A stretch of 64,000 nucleotides of DNA from Fontibacillus puldeungensis. Its GTDB lineage: Bacteria; Bacillota; Bacilli; Paenibacillales; Paenibacillaceae. The notes under the pieces were generated by a model, which saw nothing but the letters and a program-made list of their open reading frames with translations, did no database searches and was not told the origin of the DNA. Made by a program: the position numbers and the translations under genes. The stretch covers positions 49,143 to 113,142 of the forward strand of contig NZ_JBHTLM010000016.1 of NCBI RefSeq assembly GCF_042678945.1. Reading direction: 5' to 3'. Below are positions 16,194 through 25,740 of this stretch, one piece after another; positions within the stretch are counted from its first letter, which is position 1, and each line of letters opens with the position of its first letter.

Positions 16194-18464
16194 TTACCAA
16201 ATGGCTTGCATCACCCATATATCCAAGGATTTAACCGTTAGTTCCCCGTCACTCCAGACCTCAAGCCCCAAAGCATCCTTTCGGCTCGGGTATACCCGGG
16301 TTGTCAGGCTTTTCAATCCGTTGGCATAGGCTTCGACCATGGAACGGTCCAAATAAAGGTGCAGCTTCAGATTCTCATCTGGCAGCTCCAGTTTACCGCC
16401 CTGAATCCCTCCGCATCGTTCTCCCGGATGCAGCGTCGTTTTCGTCCGGTCGACCAAGAGCATCGATTGCTTCGCATCATAATATAGCAGCGTTTCTTCT
16501 TCCCCGTCCGGGGTGCACCGAACTTTAATTCCGAATTGCCGGGCGCTGCCCGGCTCGATTTCCAATTGAATCTCAAGCATGTCGCCTTGAACCTCCCGGA
16601 GCCGTACATTTGCCTCGGCGAGTGTCTCGTTCCGAAGCGATAGCCGTTTCTCCCCGCGCAGCGATTGCAATTCCTCAATAGGCTCGATTCCCAGCCGTCC
16701 GTCATCCCGCAAATATACGCTAAGCGGCAAGCCTCCATTATGGGCCCAACCCGATTGATATTCCAGCTCGGGCGTCCGGTCGCCTTGGGCGATCGTAAAG
16801 ATGATCTTTCGCCCGGTTTTAGGATCCACCATTCCGCTCGGACCGGTAAAATGAAAATCACCGACGTCAATCAATTGCGGCTCCTCTCGATCGGGAACGA
16901 AGGTAAGATTTTCCTTGTCAAGCTGCCCGATCCAATAAAACACCTCGACATCCGCCCCCTTTCCCACCGGGCTAACCAGCAGAAGATGTTTGTTCACCCC
17001 TTGCTTGTCGGTGCCAAGGGGAAGAAAGACAGGAAGCTCCCATATTGGGCCTAGATAAGGAAACTTCTGGATATCCGCTTTAAAAAACGGGCCTTTGTAC
17101 GTCCAATTCAGCATATCCTTTGACGCAAATGCCAGGGCGGCCCCGCCTTCACCTTCGATTCCGGATCCGACCAGGACATACCAGCCGTCATCGTCCTTCC
17201 ACACAAATGGATCGCGAAAATCGCCGAACGCGCCTATTCCCTTCTTCTGCACAATAAGCGGCTCCGGGTGTTTGACCCAGCGAACCAGATCCGAGTCGCC
17301 ATCTAGGGTGTAGGTGCTTCGGGCCAACGCCACGCTTTGGTTTGGCGAAGCGCTGTCATTTCCCGCCGTAAAGAACAGGACCGGCAGGCCGTCCGCATCA
17401 TATGTCGCGCTTCCCGACCAGATTCCGTCCGGCGCAAGCTGATCCTTTTCCGGCGCGAGCGCCACGGGAAGGTCGCGCCAATGCACCAGATCTTCGCTTA
17501 CCCAATGGCCCCAATGGATATGATGAAAGAAAGGCCCCAGCGGGTTATGCTGATAGAATAAATGATATTTCCCCTCAAAATAGATGGGCGCATGAGGCTC
17601 ATTCATCCAATGGGCCGGCGGGCTGACATGGTATTGCGGTCGGTGCCGGTCTGACCGCAGGGACGTTCGGTCCAACTTAATCTCATCGTATTTTAAGGAC
17701 GGATGGACGCCTCCGTGGGTCGAATCCAACACTTCCCGATAAGCGGCGGCTACTTCCTCCGCGCTTAGGGCCCGATGATAGATCTTAAGCTCATCGATGA
17801 TTCCGCTAAACATATGCAGGCTGAAGGCTCTCGCCAACCAACTGCTGTGATTGTTTTTGCCGATGAGCAGCTCCGTGCCCGGCGCCTCGGCCAGACGGGA
17901 ACCTTGCGGCAAGGAAGCCGAAGCGATTTCGTTACCGTTCAAATACAGCTTCATTTCGCCTTGGTTCCCATTGAACACCGCACTTACGTAGGACCATTCA
18001 TTTTTGGGCAGTTCATAGCCGTCAGAGGACCAAAGTTCTTTCCATTCGCCGCCTTCCAGCCCGAGTTGAAAGGACCAAGAACCGTGACGGAACATGCCAA
18101 GCAGATATCCCTGCTTGCTCTCCCTGTTGTAGCGGTTTACGATCGCGGCCAGCTTGCCTCCTTCCCCCCATTCATACGAACGGGGTGCTACCCATACTTC
18201 GATGCTCAGCTCCGACACATTTCCCGTTGTCTCTCCCTTTTCGAACGAATGGGTAACATATGTCGAGTAACCGTCGAACAGGAGTCCGCTGCCTAACACG
18301 CCCTGTCTCCATTGCGGATCGCGCGGCTCGGCAAACTCCGCTTGCTTCAATACGTATTGAATATCATCCCGAGATTGGGACAGGCTCTCCAGAGCGCTGT
18401 CCCCTCCTCCTTCGTCGAAAGCCCAATACATCACCGGCCCCCGATTATGGGTTATTTGGCTCAC
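16194..18464 (-). CDS. Cytosolic LamG-GH32 fructanase (paralogue D)
   Basis: A 756-residue enzyme with a LamG/concanavalin-like domain (about 10-250) and a GH32 catalytic unit (about 273-756). There is no signal peptide, so it is intracellular. Key GH32 positions are Glu289 (WMNEPHAP), Asp418 (FRDPFVW) and Glu476 (IWELP). Domain order and sequence follow the central part of the secreted paralogue C, including the Glu in place of the usual nucleophile Asp. The start is a GTG that overlaps the stop of the upstream kinase-GH32 gene (GTGA) and has GGGGGA 7 bases before it, so the two are translationally coupled. It likely cuts imported fructo-oligosaccharides; the LamG domain may bind the chain. 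Confidence 0.85.
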   Translation of the reverse strand: MSQITHNRGPVMYWAFDEGGGDSALESLSQSRDDIQYVLKQAEFAEPRDPQWRQGVLGSGLLFDGYSTYVTHSFEKGETTGNVSELSIEVWVAPRSYEWGEGGKLAAIVNRYNRESKQGYLLGMFRHGSWSFQLGLEGGEWKELWSSDGYELPKNEWSYVSAVFNGNQGEMKLYLNGNEIASASLPQGSRLAEAPGTELLIGKNNHSSWLARAFSLHMFSGIIDELKIYHRALSAEEVAAAYREVLDSTHGGVHPSLKYDEIKLDRTSLRSDRHRPQYHVSPPAHWMNEPHAPIYFEGKYHLFYQHNPLGPFFHHIHWGHWVSEDLVHWRDLPVALAPEKDQLAPDGIWSGSATYDADGLPVLFFTAGNDSASPNQSVALARSTYTLDGDSDLVRWVKHPEPLIVQKKGIGAFGDFRDPFVWKDDDGWYVLVGSGIEGEGGAALAFASKDMLNWTYKGPFFKADIQKFPYLGPIWELPVFLPLGTDKQGVNKHLLLVSPVGKGADVEVFYWIGQLDKENLTFVPDREEPQLIDVGDFHFTGPSGMVDPKTGRKIIFTIAQGDRTPELEYQSGWAHNGGLPLSVYLRDDGRLGIEPIEELQSLRGEKRLSLRNETLAEANVRLREVQGDMLEIQLEIEPGSARQFGIKVRCTPDGEEETLLYYDAKQSMLLVDRTKTTLHPGERCGGIQGGKLELPDENLKLHLYLDRSMVEAYANGLKSLTTRVYPSRKDALGLEVWSDGELTVKSLDIWVMQAIW

Positions 18465-20926
18465 GCATCATTCCCCCTTGAAGGCTGCTCGACGGCAATA
18501 TTGGGAAAAGGAACGGAAGTAAGCGAATGAACACGGAATGAGTTCAACACAACCTGCCCCGAATTTGCGCTTACCCAAACACTCTCGATCGGAGCGTCAG
18601 GGAAAATTTGATCCGTCAGCACAACGAGCCCTTCATTCGCATATACCTCAACCGAATTGCGATCAATCCAGATATGAAGTTTAATTTTCCCGTTGTCCGG
18701 TGCCAATTCGGTGCCATGCTCGCAAGCGAACGACGGGTGGAAATCGGTCAGGCCCGAGTTCGAACGGTCAATGAATAACCACTCGCGCTCAGCATCGTAT
18801 CCGATCCTCGTTTCGCTTTCCCCGGAGGATTTCAATAGGATATGGACTCCGTTCCCGGACCGGATATCGATGTCCACTTCAATTTCCAGCAAATCGTCGT
18901 TTATTTGCAGCGTAAACGGCGCCTCCGGCATCACCGTGACATTCTCCCGGCTCATCGATGCTTTGCGCAGTTGCTCGACTTCCCGTACCGGAATTTGCGT
19001 CAGCACCACGCCCTCGTCGCGGCTCGTCAACGACAAGACCCGAGGCAGCGTCATTGAGCCTCTCCAGGCTCCAGTCGGCGTCTCGTTGGCATATTTCCAA
19101 TTGCTCATCCATCCGATAATCACGCGACGCCCGTCTTGCTCAGGCATATCCGACCAGGTCACCCCCGCGTAGTTGTCTCGTCCATAATCCAGCCACAGGG
19201 TCTGATCGGCAGGATTGTCATTAATGAACGTATTTCCGTCGAACTCGCCGATAAAGTACTGTGTGCGCGATCCTTCGGGAACGGATGGGTTATCCCCAAT
19301 GCTAATGATCAGCACCCATTTGGAGCGCCCGCTGTCACCGACAGGCAATTCAAAGAGATCCGGACATTCCCACACGCCGTCATGCGATCCCTCCCCTTTG
19401 CCGAATACGCCGGTCAGCGTCCATTCAATTAAGTTTTTCGATCCATAAAAACGAGCATGGTCTCCCGCCACTAGCACCATCACCCACCGCTCGCTTTGCG
19501 GATGCCAGAACACTTTCGGATCTCGAAAGTCGATCAGATCCTCCTCGGCGAGAACCGGGTTCCCCTCATATTTGTGCCAAGTTCGGCCTTTGTCGCTGCT
19601 GTAAGCCAAGCTTTGCCGCTGGCGCGGTTGTTTAGTCTTCGGGCAGGTGTCCGCATGGGTAAAGATGGCGACCAATCCATGCGAACCTTCGAACAGTCCG
19701 CTGCTGTTATTCCAGTCCACCACGCAACAGCCGGAGAAAATCGCCCCGTACTCATCCGGGAATAAAGCGATCGGCCTATGCTCCCAATGGATTAAATCCG
19801 GACTTACCGCATGTCCCCAATGCATCGGCCCCCATTTGTTGCTAAAGGGATGATACTGATAAAACAGGTGATACTCACCTTCGTAATAAACTAAACCGTT
19901 CGGATCATTCATCCAATGTGATGGGGGTGAAAAATGAAACCCCGGTTTGAACTTATCCTCATCCCGCTTGTTTGACTCGATCACCTTATGAATTTCATCT
20001 GTTGTTGGCATAGACTGAAGAGCTCCCTTCCGTGTCGTAACGATCGAACCACCGGCATTTGCAAATGTCAGCATACCGATGATTTGCTGCTCTTCCAGCA
20101 GTTGCAATGGGATTCCGCTTTCCAGAATCTTATATAACAAGCATCCTAAAAAAGCATCGCCGGCTCCCGTCGTATCGATGGATTTCACCCGGAAACCAGA
20201 TATATATCCGTCAGCATCGGCTAGTCGGTAATAACAGCCTTTTTCCGCCAAAGTAACGACGATTAAGGCAATACCGAATTGTTGCTGCAGCTCTAGCGAA
20301 CCCTTCTCCACATCGGTTGTACCGGCAATAAAGCTGAGCTCTTCCTCCGATATTTTCAGGATGTCGGCATGTTTTAAGCCCCAAAGAATATGTTGTTTCG
20401 CTTCCTCTTTGCTCTCCCATAACGCAAATCGGATGTTCGGATCGAACGACAACAGGACTCCTGCCTCCTCCGCTTTAACAACCGCTTCTCTCGTTGCCGT
20501 GCGGGCCGGCTCATGGGTCATCGACAAAGATCCGAAATGCAGGACCCGGCACTTTTCGATTCGATCGAACGGGACATCCTTCGGCCGCAAGAATGTATCC
20601 GCTCCCGGCTTCCGGTAGAAGCTGAACGACCGGTCTCCGTCGTCTCCCAGATGGACGAAAGCCAGCGTTGTATTGGCTTCGTCCGTAAACGAAAGCGCGG
20701 ATACGTCAACCCCGCTGTTAAGTAAAGTATGGTGCAACAACGATCCGAAATGATCCTCCCCAACCTTGCTAACGATACCCGCTCTGGCTCCTAAACGGGA
20801 CAGCGCAGCCGCTACGTTCGCCGGAGCGCCTCCAGGGTTGCAAGTAAACTGCCCGTTGCCTTCCGCCGTACGGCCTGACGGAGTAAAGTCGATCAACACT
20901 TCCCCGATAGTCATTACATCAAGCAC
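18461..20926 (-). CDS. Fructokinase(PfkB)-GH32 beta-fructofuranosidase fusion protein
   Basis: An 821-residue bifunctional protein. Residues 1-318 are a PfkB-family sugar kinase with the sugar-site motif NPGGAPANVA and the anion-hole/catalytic motif DTTGAGD (Asp257). Residues 330-821 are a complete classical GH32 enzyme: WMNDPNGL (Asp341), FRDP (Asp469) and ECPDLF (Glu520), close to sucrose/fructan hydrolases. The linker is only about ten residues, and no internal start with a ribosome site is visible at the junction, so one polypeptide is expected. The GTG at 20926 follows GGGGAG; the ATG at 20947 lacks a ribosome site. No signal peptide: both activities are cytosolic. It would release fructose and phosphorylate it to fructose-6-phosphate. 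Confidence 0.88.
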   Translation of the reverse strand: MLDVMTIGEVLIDFTPSGRTAEGNGQFTCNPGGAPANVAAALSRLGARAGIVSKVGEDHFGSLLHHTLLNSGVDVSALSFTDEANTTLAFVHLGDDGDRSFSFYRKPGADTFLRPKDVPFDRIEKCRVLHFGSLSMTHEPARTATREAVVKAEEAGVLLSFDPNIRFALWESKEEAKQHILWGLKHADILKISEEELSFIAGTTDVEKGSLELQQQFGIALIVVTLAEKGCYYRLADADGYISGFRVKSIDTTGAGDAFLGCLLYKILESGIPLQLLEEQQIIGMLTFANAGGSIVTTRKGALQSMPTTDEIHKVIESNKRDEDKFKPGFHFSPPSHWMNDPNGLVYYEGEYHLFYQYHPFSNKWGPMHWGHAVSPDLIHWEHRPIALFPDEYGAIFSGCCVVDWNNSSGLFEGSHGLVAIFTHADTCPKTKQPRQRQSLAYSSDKGRTWHKYEGNPVLAEEDLIDFRDPKVFWHPQSERWVMVLVAGDHARFYGSKNLIEWTLTGVFGKGEGSHDGVWECPDLFELPVGDSGRSKWVLIISIGDNPSVPEGSRTQYFIGEFDGNTFINDNPADQTLWLDYGRDNYAGVTWSDMPEQDGRRVIIGWMSNWKYANETPTGAWRGSMTLPRVLSLTSRDEGVVLTQIPVREVEQLRKASMSRENVTVMPEAPFTLQINDDLLEIEVDIDIRSGNGVHILLKSSGESETRIGYDAEREWLFIDRSNSGLTDFHPSFACEHGTELAPDNGKIKLHIWIDRNSVEVYANEGLVVLTDQIFPDAPIESVWVSANSGQVVLNSFRVHSLTSVPFPNIAVEQPSRGNDA

Positions 20927-20954
20927 AGTTTCTCCCCACCTATCCATTAGTGTC

Positions 20955-22577
20955 TTACTTTTTTATATTTGCGTTATAGCGATTCAGTCCCGTTTGATAG
21001 ATCTCCATCAATTCGTTCAAACCCATCTTCTCCAGCGTCTTCACATAGCTGTCCCACTGCTCATCGATGACACCATCTACGATAAACTTGCCTCTTTGGG
21101 TGTTCGCATACTTGATCAATTCAGGTTCAATCTTGTTGATTCTGTCCAATTCTTCCGGGTTGAAGAAAATGCTCGGATAGTTTTCCTTTTCCATAAAAGG
21201 ATCATAGTACTTCTCCAAATCTTTCACGCGCTGCTGGGCCCGAGGCTCCAAATCAACGACTTTCCCCAAGTCTTCAATGGTAATGACGCCGGGGCCGCCT
21301 GCGCCGGGAGCCACTTTTTGCCGGAATTCGCCGGCGGAGGTTCCCTCAGGAAGTGGCAGGTTCACCAATTTTCCGTTTTCGTCTTTCTTGAAAACGACAT
21401 CCAGCGGGCCCCAGTGAATTTGCGCCGCCATATAAGGTTCATACTGCTCATCGATCCATCTCATCGTGATTTCCGGATAACGGTTCGCTTTGGTAATCAC
21501 AAAGGCACCGCGTGCCGGACCGCCGCCATTGCCGCGACCGATCAACTGATCCCCGTTCGGTCCCTTGAGCGGAGACAGCAAAGCATAATCCTGGCTTCTC
21601 TCTGTTCCGACGACCTCTTCAACTTCCCACCAGATGTAGGAGCCGAGCGTTTCGTCTGTTGTTTTGCCCTTGGCCAGATACTGAGCGGCGTCCTGGGTGA
21701 ACGATTCGGGGTCGATCAGGCCTTGCTTATACCATTTCTCATGAAAATATTTCAAAGCTTCCTTATACTCAGGTTGCGTAGCGGTAAAAATCACTTTTCC
21801 GTCACGGACGATCCGATGCTCCATGTTATCCGGCAGTCCGAAAGCTCCGAAGATGCCGCCAATGTCCATACACCACTGCATGTGCATAAAGCTTAACGGG
21901 ATTTCATCGGCCTTTCCGTTTCCGTTCGGATCCTGCGTTTTAAAGGCAACCAAGGCTTCCGTGTACTCATCGAGTGTTTCCGGCATTTTCAGCCCCAGCT
22001 TATCAAGCCACTTTTTATTGATCACGTGAAAGAAAGGGTTGGTTCCGAGATTATTCTCTTCCCACGACGGCAGCCCGTAGATGTGACCATCCGGTGCCGT
22101 GATTGCTGATTTGATGTCGGGTCTGAGTTCAAAAAGCGCTTTTAAGTTGGGCGCGTATTGATCGATCAAATCCTCCAGTGGAATGATCGTTCCGTCTTTC
22201 CCGTAATTGATGAGTTCGTAATCAGAGAACCCGGCCGTATAAAAAGCATCCGGCAGATTTCCGCTAGCTAGCAGTAAATTTTTCTTCTCGGCATAGTCGG
22301 TATCCGGGATGTTCTCCCACTCAACTTTAACGTTGGTTTGCTTTTCAAGACGCTTGAAGATTTCCATTTCGGAATATTCCGGCGCCAAAGCAGCTTTCGG
22401 GGATACCATCTTTAAAGTCACCGGTTCTTTCACAATCGGCAGACCGGTTTTATTGAAATTTGCGTCCTGATCCGGATTCTCCGCTACGTTCTTTGACCCA
22501 CCCCCGCCCGAACATCCGCTTAATGCAAACGCTCCGGCCAGTATAAGAATCCCCGCACTTTTGAATAAAGATTTCAT
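20955..22577 (-). CDS. ABC oligosaccharide importer, solute-binding lipoprotein (LplA type)
   Basis: A 540-residue extracellular solute-binding protein. The lipoprotein signal ends in LSGC (Cys22), then a Gly/Ser/Asn spacer. Length and motifs (IPLEDLIDQYAPN, GLPSWEENN, WEVEEVVG) are those of the long LplA/YtcQ-like binding proteins that serve oligosaccharide importers. A good ribosome site (GGGAGG) precedes the ATG. It is cotranscribed with two permeases upstream and the kinase-GH32 fusion downstream, which suggests fructo-oligosaccharides as cargo. No ATPase gene is in the cluster. Confidence 0.88.
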   Translation of the reverse strand: MKSLFKSAGILILAGAFALSGCSGGGGSKNVAENPDQDANFNKTGLPIVKEPVTLKMVSPKAALAPEYSEMEIFKRLEKQTNVKVEWENIPDTDYAEKKNLLLASGNLPDAFYTAGFSDYELINYGKDGTIIPLEDLIDQYAPNLKALFELRPDIKSAITAPDGHIYGLPSWEENNLGTNPFFHVINKKWLDKLGLKMPETLDEYTEALVAFKTQDPNGNGKADEIPLSFMHMQWCMDIGGIFGAFGLPDNMEHRIVRDGKVIFTATQPEYKEALKYFHEKWYKQGLIDPESFTQDAAQYLAKGKTTDETLGSYIWWEVEEVVGTERSQDYALLSPLKGPNGDQLIGRGNGGGPARGAFVITKANRYPEITMRWIDEQYEPYMAAQIHWGPLDVVFKKDENGKLVNLPLPEGTSAGEFRQKVAPGAGGPGVITIEDLGKVVDLEPRAQQRVKDLEKYYDPFMEKENYPSIFFNPEELDRINKIEPELIKYANTQRGKFIVDGVIDEQWDSYVKTLEKMGLNELMEIYQTGLNRYNANIKK

Positions 22578-22703
22578 CGTTTACATAACCTCCCTTTTGA
22601 ACTTTCACCAATTGGAATCCTTTCACGAAACGTCTTCTGGATTTGTCTGGATGCCATACATCAATATCGCTGCACATCCCCCCTTTCAAGCCCGAGGCCA
22701 ACA

Positions 22704-23600
22704 TCACCCCTTGATCGAGCCGATCATCACGCCTTTGACAAAGTACTTTTGCAGGAAAGGATATAAAATCAGCAACGGCAGGCTGGAGACCATGATGACA
22801 CCGTATTTGATCAACTCCGTAACGCGCATCTTGGCTGCGTAAGATTCCACATCCACCATCATGCCGGAGTTGACTTGATTCTGGACGAGAATATTCCGTA
22901 GCACCAACTGCAGCGGATACTTGCTTTCATCGTTTAAATAGATCAGAGCATCGAAAAAACCGTTCCAGAAACCGACGACATGATACAAAACCATGACGGC
23001 AATGATGGATTTCGACAGGGGCAACACAATGCTCCAAAAAAATCGGGTATTGGAACAACCGTCGATCGAAGCCGCTTCCCACATTTCATCTGGGATGGAC
23101 GACTGAAAAAAAGTTCTTACGATAATGACATTGAATATCCCGCCGGCCCCGGGAATGACCAGCGCCCAGATGGTGTTCAACATGTGCAGGTCTTTGATCA
23201 ACAAATAGGTCGGAATCAACCCGCCGCTAAAAAACATAGTGATCATCAAAAACCACATGATGGCCGATCTCCCGACCAAATCCTTGCGGGCTAACGGGTA
23301 AGCTGCAAACACGGTGACGGCGACTCCAATCAAGGTTCCTAACCCCGCGTAAAGTATGGAGTTGGCATAGCCGATCCAGATGGAGGAATCATTGAATATC
23401 CGTTCATAGCCATCAAGCGTAAACCCCTTCGGATACAACCAGACTTCCCCTGAATAAATCAGATTGGGATCGCTAAATGAAGCAATCAGTACAAAATACA
23501 GCGGAAATAATACAAGCAGCATTACGACGGTCAACAAGAAGACATTGATGGCGTCAAACCAAGCGTCCCCTCTGCTTTTTCTTTTCAACAATTGGTTCAA
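22704..23600 (-). CDS. ABC oligosaccharide importer permease (LplC type)
   Basis: A 298-residue inner-membrane protein with about six helices; the start is a TTG with AAGGGGGG before it. The EAA loop MWEAASIDGCSNTRFFWSI is visible, and the C-terminal QKYFVKGVMIGSIKG is characteristic of LplC/YtcP-like permeases. It works with the permease encoded immediately upstream and the lipoprotein downstream. Confidence 0.9.
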   Translation of the reverse strand: MNQLLKRKSRGDAWFDAINVFLLTVVMLLVLFPLYFVLIASFSDPNLIYSGEVWLYPKGFTLDGYERIFNDSSIWIGYANSILYAGLGTLIGVAVTVFAAYPLARKDLVGRSAIMWFLMITMFFSGGLIPTYLLIKDLHMLNTIWALVIPGAGGIFNVIIVRTFFQSSIPDEMWEAASIDGCSNTRFFWSIVLPLSKSIIAVMVLYHVVGFWNGFFDALIYLNDESKYPLQLVLRNILVQNQVNSGMMVDVESYAAKMRVTELIKYGVIMVSSLPLLILYPFLQKYFVKGVMIGSIKG

Positions 23601-23613
23601 AGTAAATCCCCCC

Positions 23614-24564
23614 TTACCACAGACTGGTTTCCGTCAATTTTCTGGCGATCCGGTTGACAGTGACAATCAAGATGATATTGATAACGGAATTAAACAGTCC
23701 GACTGCCGTTGAAAAGCTGTATTGCGCCTTCTGAATCCCCAACTCGTATACATAGGTCGGAATAATATTGGAAGTGGCATAGTTCAGATCGCTTTGCATC
23801 AGAAATGCTTTTTCAAAACCGATGCTCATGATGTTTCCGAGTGCAAGAATAAGCAAGATTACGATCGTCGGCAAAATGCTGGGGATATCCACGTACCATA
23901 CCCGCTTCCATTTGCTTGCTCCATCCATGATCGCTGCTTCATGCAGTTCGGGATTAACCCCCGCAAGAGCAGCCAGATAAATGATCGTGGAGAACCCGGT
24001 CTCTTGCCATATCCCCGACAAAATGTACAAAGGACGGAACCAGCCTTCGTCGGCCATAAACATAATGGGATCACCTCCGAACAAGGTGATAAGGTGGTTC
24101 ACGATTCCACTATTTGGCGATAAGAAAACATTAAGCATGCCAACAAGCACAACGGTAGAAATAAAGTGCGGCGCATAAATGACGGTTTGGATAAATTTCT
24201 TGTACCGCTTGCCCAGCATCTGGTTCAGCAAAAGCGCGATGATGACCGGTGCCGGAAAGCCGAACACCAGCGACAGAAAACTGAGTGTCAGTGTATTGCT
24301 CATGATCGTCCAGAAGTTATAGGAATCAAAAAAATCAATAAAGTGTTTGAACCCTACCCATTCGCTGCCCCAAATTCCCTGGCTCGGCGAGAAATCCTTA
24401 AAGGCAATTTGCACACCGTACATCGGATAGTACTTGAACACGAGATAGACCAGAATGATTGGCAGAAGAAACAGATATAATTCGTAGTTGCGTTTAATCT
24501 GAACCCAAGTCTTACGTTTCACCTTGACTATGGATTGATCTACCCCGGAATCGCTTGAATTCAC
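23614..24564 (-). CDS. ABC oligosaccharide importer permease (LplB type)
   Basis: A 316-residue membrane protein with an N-terminal cytoplasmic extension of about 25 residues and six helices. It has the LplB-type motif KYYPMYGVQIAFKDFSP and the EAA loop LHEAAIMDGASKWKRVWYV. It starts with GTG. It is first in the leftward operon and lies just downstream of two tandem LacI-type operators. It pairs with LplC-like permease 22704-23600. Confidence 0.9.
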   Translation of the reverse strand: MNSSDSGVDQSIVKVKRKTWVQIKRNYELYLFLLPIILVYLVFKYYPMYGVQIAFKDFSPSQGIWGSEWVGFKHFIDFFDSYNFWTIMSNTLTLSFLSLVFGFPAPVIIALLLNQMLGKRYKKFIQTVIYAPHFISTVVLVGMLNVFLSPNSGIVNHLITLFGGDPIMFMADEGWFRPLYILSGIWQETGFSTIIYLAALAGVNPELHEAAIMDGASKWKRVWYVDIPSILPTIVILLILALGNIMSIGFEKAFLMQSDLNYATSNIIPTYVYELGIQKAQYSFSTAVGLFNSVINIILIVTVNRIARKLTETSLW

Positions 24565-24600
24565 CTTTATGCACCCTTTCTAAGCAAAAATATGATGTAA

Positions 24601-24635
24601 TTGAAACGTTTCCAATATAATTGAAACGTTTCCAA
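24601..24635. promoter_or_regulatory. Two tandem LacI-type operators before the importer/fructanase operon
   Basis: TTGAAACGTTTCCAA occurs twice (24601-24615 and 24621-24635), with centres 20 bp apart, roughly two helical turns. The spacer holds a TATATT-like -10 element on the minus strand. The sites lie 37-71 bases before the LplB-like start. The LacI regulator at 24722-25690 is the likely ligand. CcpA could also bind such sequences, but the same box also precedes the LacI gene itself. Confidence 0.75.
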
Positions 24636-24721
24636 TTTATCAGAAGAAAAACGTCAACCGGCAAATTCGCAACGTGAAACCGCCGTGTAAATGATGTTTT
24701 TCTCATGATCTTGAACCGTAA

Positions 24722-25690
24722 TCAAGTCGTTTCGCCTTGCCTAAATATAACTGGAAGACGATAAGCCTCCCGATCCAAAGTCTCACCTTTGATCTTTTTG
24801 TAGAGCAGCCTAATCGTCGTGCGCGCCATCTCCTCTACAGGCTGCCTGATCGTTGACAATATCGGGTGAAAATAAGGATGATCTTGTATGCCGTCATATC
24901 CGATGACCTTTACATCTTCCGGAACGCGAATCCCCCGTCTGCCTGCTCTTTCTATATATTTGGCCGCAAACATATCGGTAATAGCAAAAATGCCATCTAC
25001 ATCACGATACTCATCCAGAAATCCTTCAAAATATGCATCGTCGTCCACAACGGGGTCCGGCTTCTCGTATACAACATAGTCAACGCCCATTGTTTTCGCC
25101 TCCTGAACGAAACCCTCTCTCCGATTCATCGTTTCGCTGAAAACGGAAGTGACGCTGCCTAGAAAAGCCGGTCTTCGGGCTCCCGCTTTGACCAGTTCCC
25201 TTAACGCCAGCCGTCCCCCTTCATAGTTATCGGAAGTGACACAAGTGATCTTCTTGCTAAAGTGTCTGTCGATACTGACAATCGGAATATCATTGCTCAC
25301 GTCATTTTCGATATCGTTATACGTAATGCCGACAATACCGGCCACTTTGTTTTGCTGAAGCATATCCAGATAATATAATTCCTTTTCGGGTTTGCCTCCG
25401 CTATTGCACAACATGAGCTTAAAACCTTCCCGATCCAATTCATCTTCAATGTAATAAGCCAGTTCGGAAAAGAAGGGATGCCAGATACTCGGCAGCAGCA
25501 AGGCTACCATTTTGGATTTCCGCATTTTGAAATTTCGGGCAATCTCATTAGGAATATAATTCAATTCTTGTATGGCTTCCTCAACTTTTCTGCGTGTAGC
25601 AGGTTTTACAGCGCCCGAATTGTTAACGACCCGGGACACGGTTCCCACAGCTACACCAGCTAAGTTGGCTACATCTTTAATACTTGCCAT
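24722..25690 (-). CDS. LacI-family regulator of the importer/fructanase operon
   Basis: A 322-residue repressor. The N-terminal helix-turn-helix (IKDVANLAGVAVGTVSRVVN) and hinge helix (NYIPNEIARNF) are clear, followed by a periplasmic-binding-protein-like effector domain. It lies immediately upstream of, and in the same direction as, the importer operon. The operator TTGAAACGTTTCCAA is found both before it and in the gap to the importer genes, so it probably controls itself and the operon. The inducer is unknown. Confidence 0.88.
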   Translation of the reverse strand: MASIKDVANLAGVAVGTVSRVVNNSGAVKPATRRKVEEAIQELNYIPNEIARNFKMRKSKMVALLLPSIWHPFFSELAYYIEDELDREGFKLMLCNSGGKPEKELYYLDMLQQNKVAGIVGITYNDIENDVSNDIPIVSIDRHFSKKITCVTSDNYEGGRLALRELVKAGARRPAFLGSVTSVFSETMNRREGFVQEAKTMGVDYVVYEKPDPVVDDDAYFEGFLDEYRDVDGIFAITDMFAAKYIERAGRRGIRVPEDVKVIGYDGIQDHPYFHPILSTIRQPVEEMARTTIRLLYKKIKGETLDREAYRLPVIFRQGETT

Positions 25691-25740
25691 ATAACCCCCC
25701 CACTTAAACTCTCTCTTATGGAAATCATAATAACACCAAA

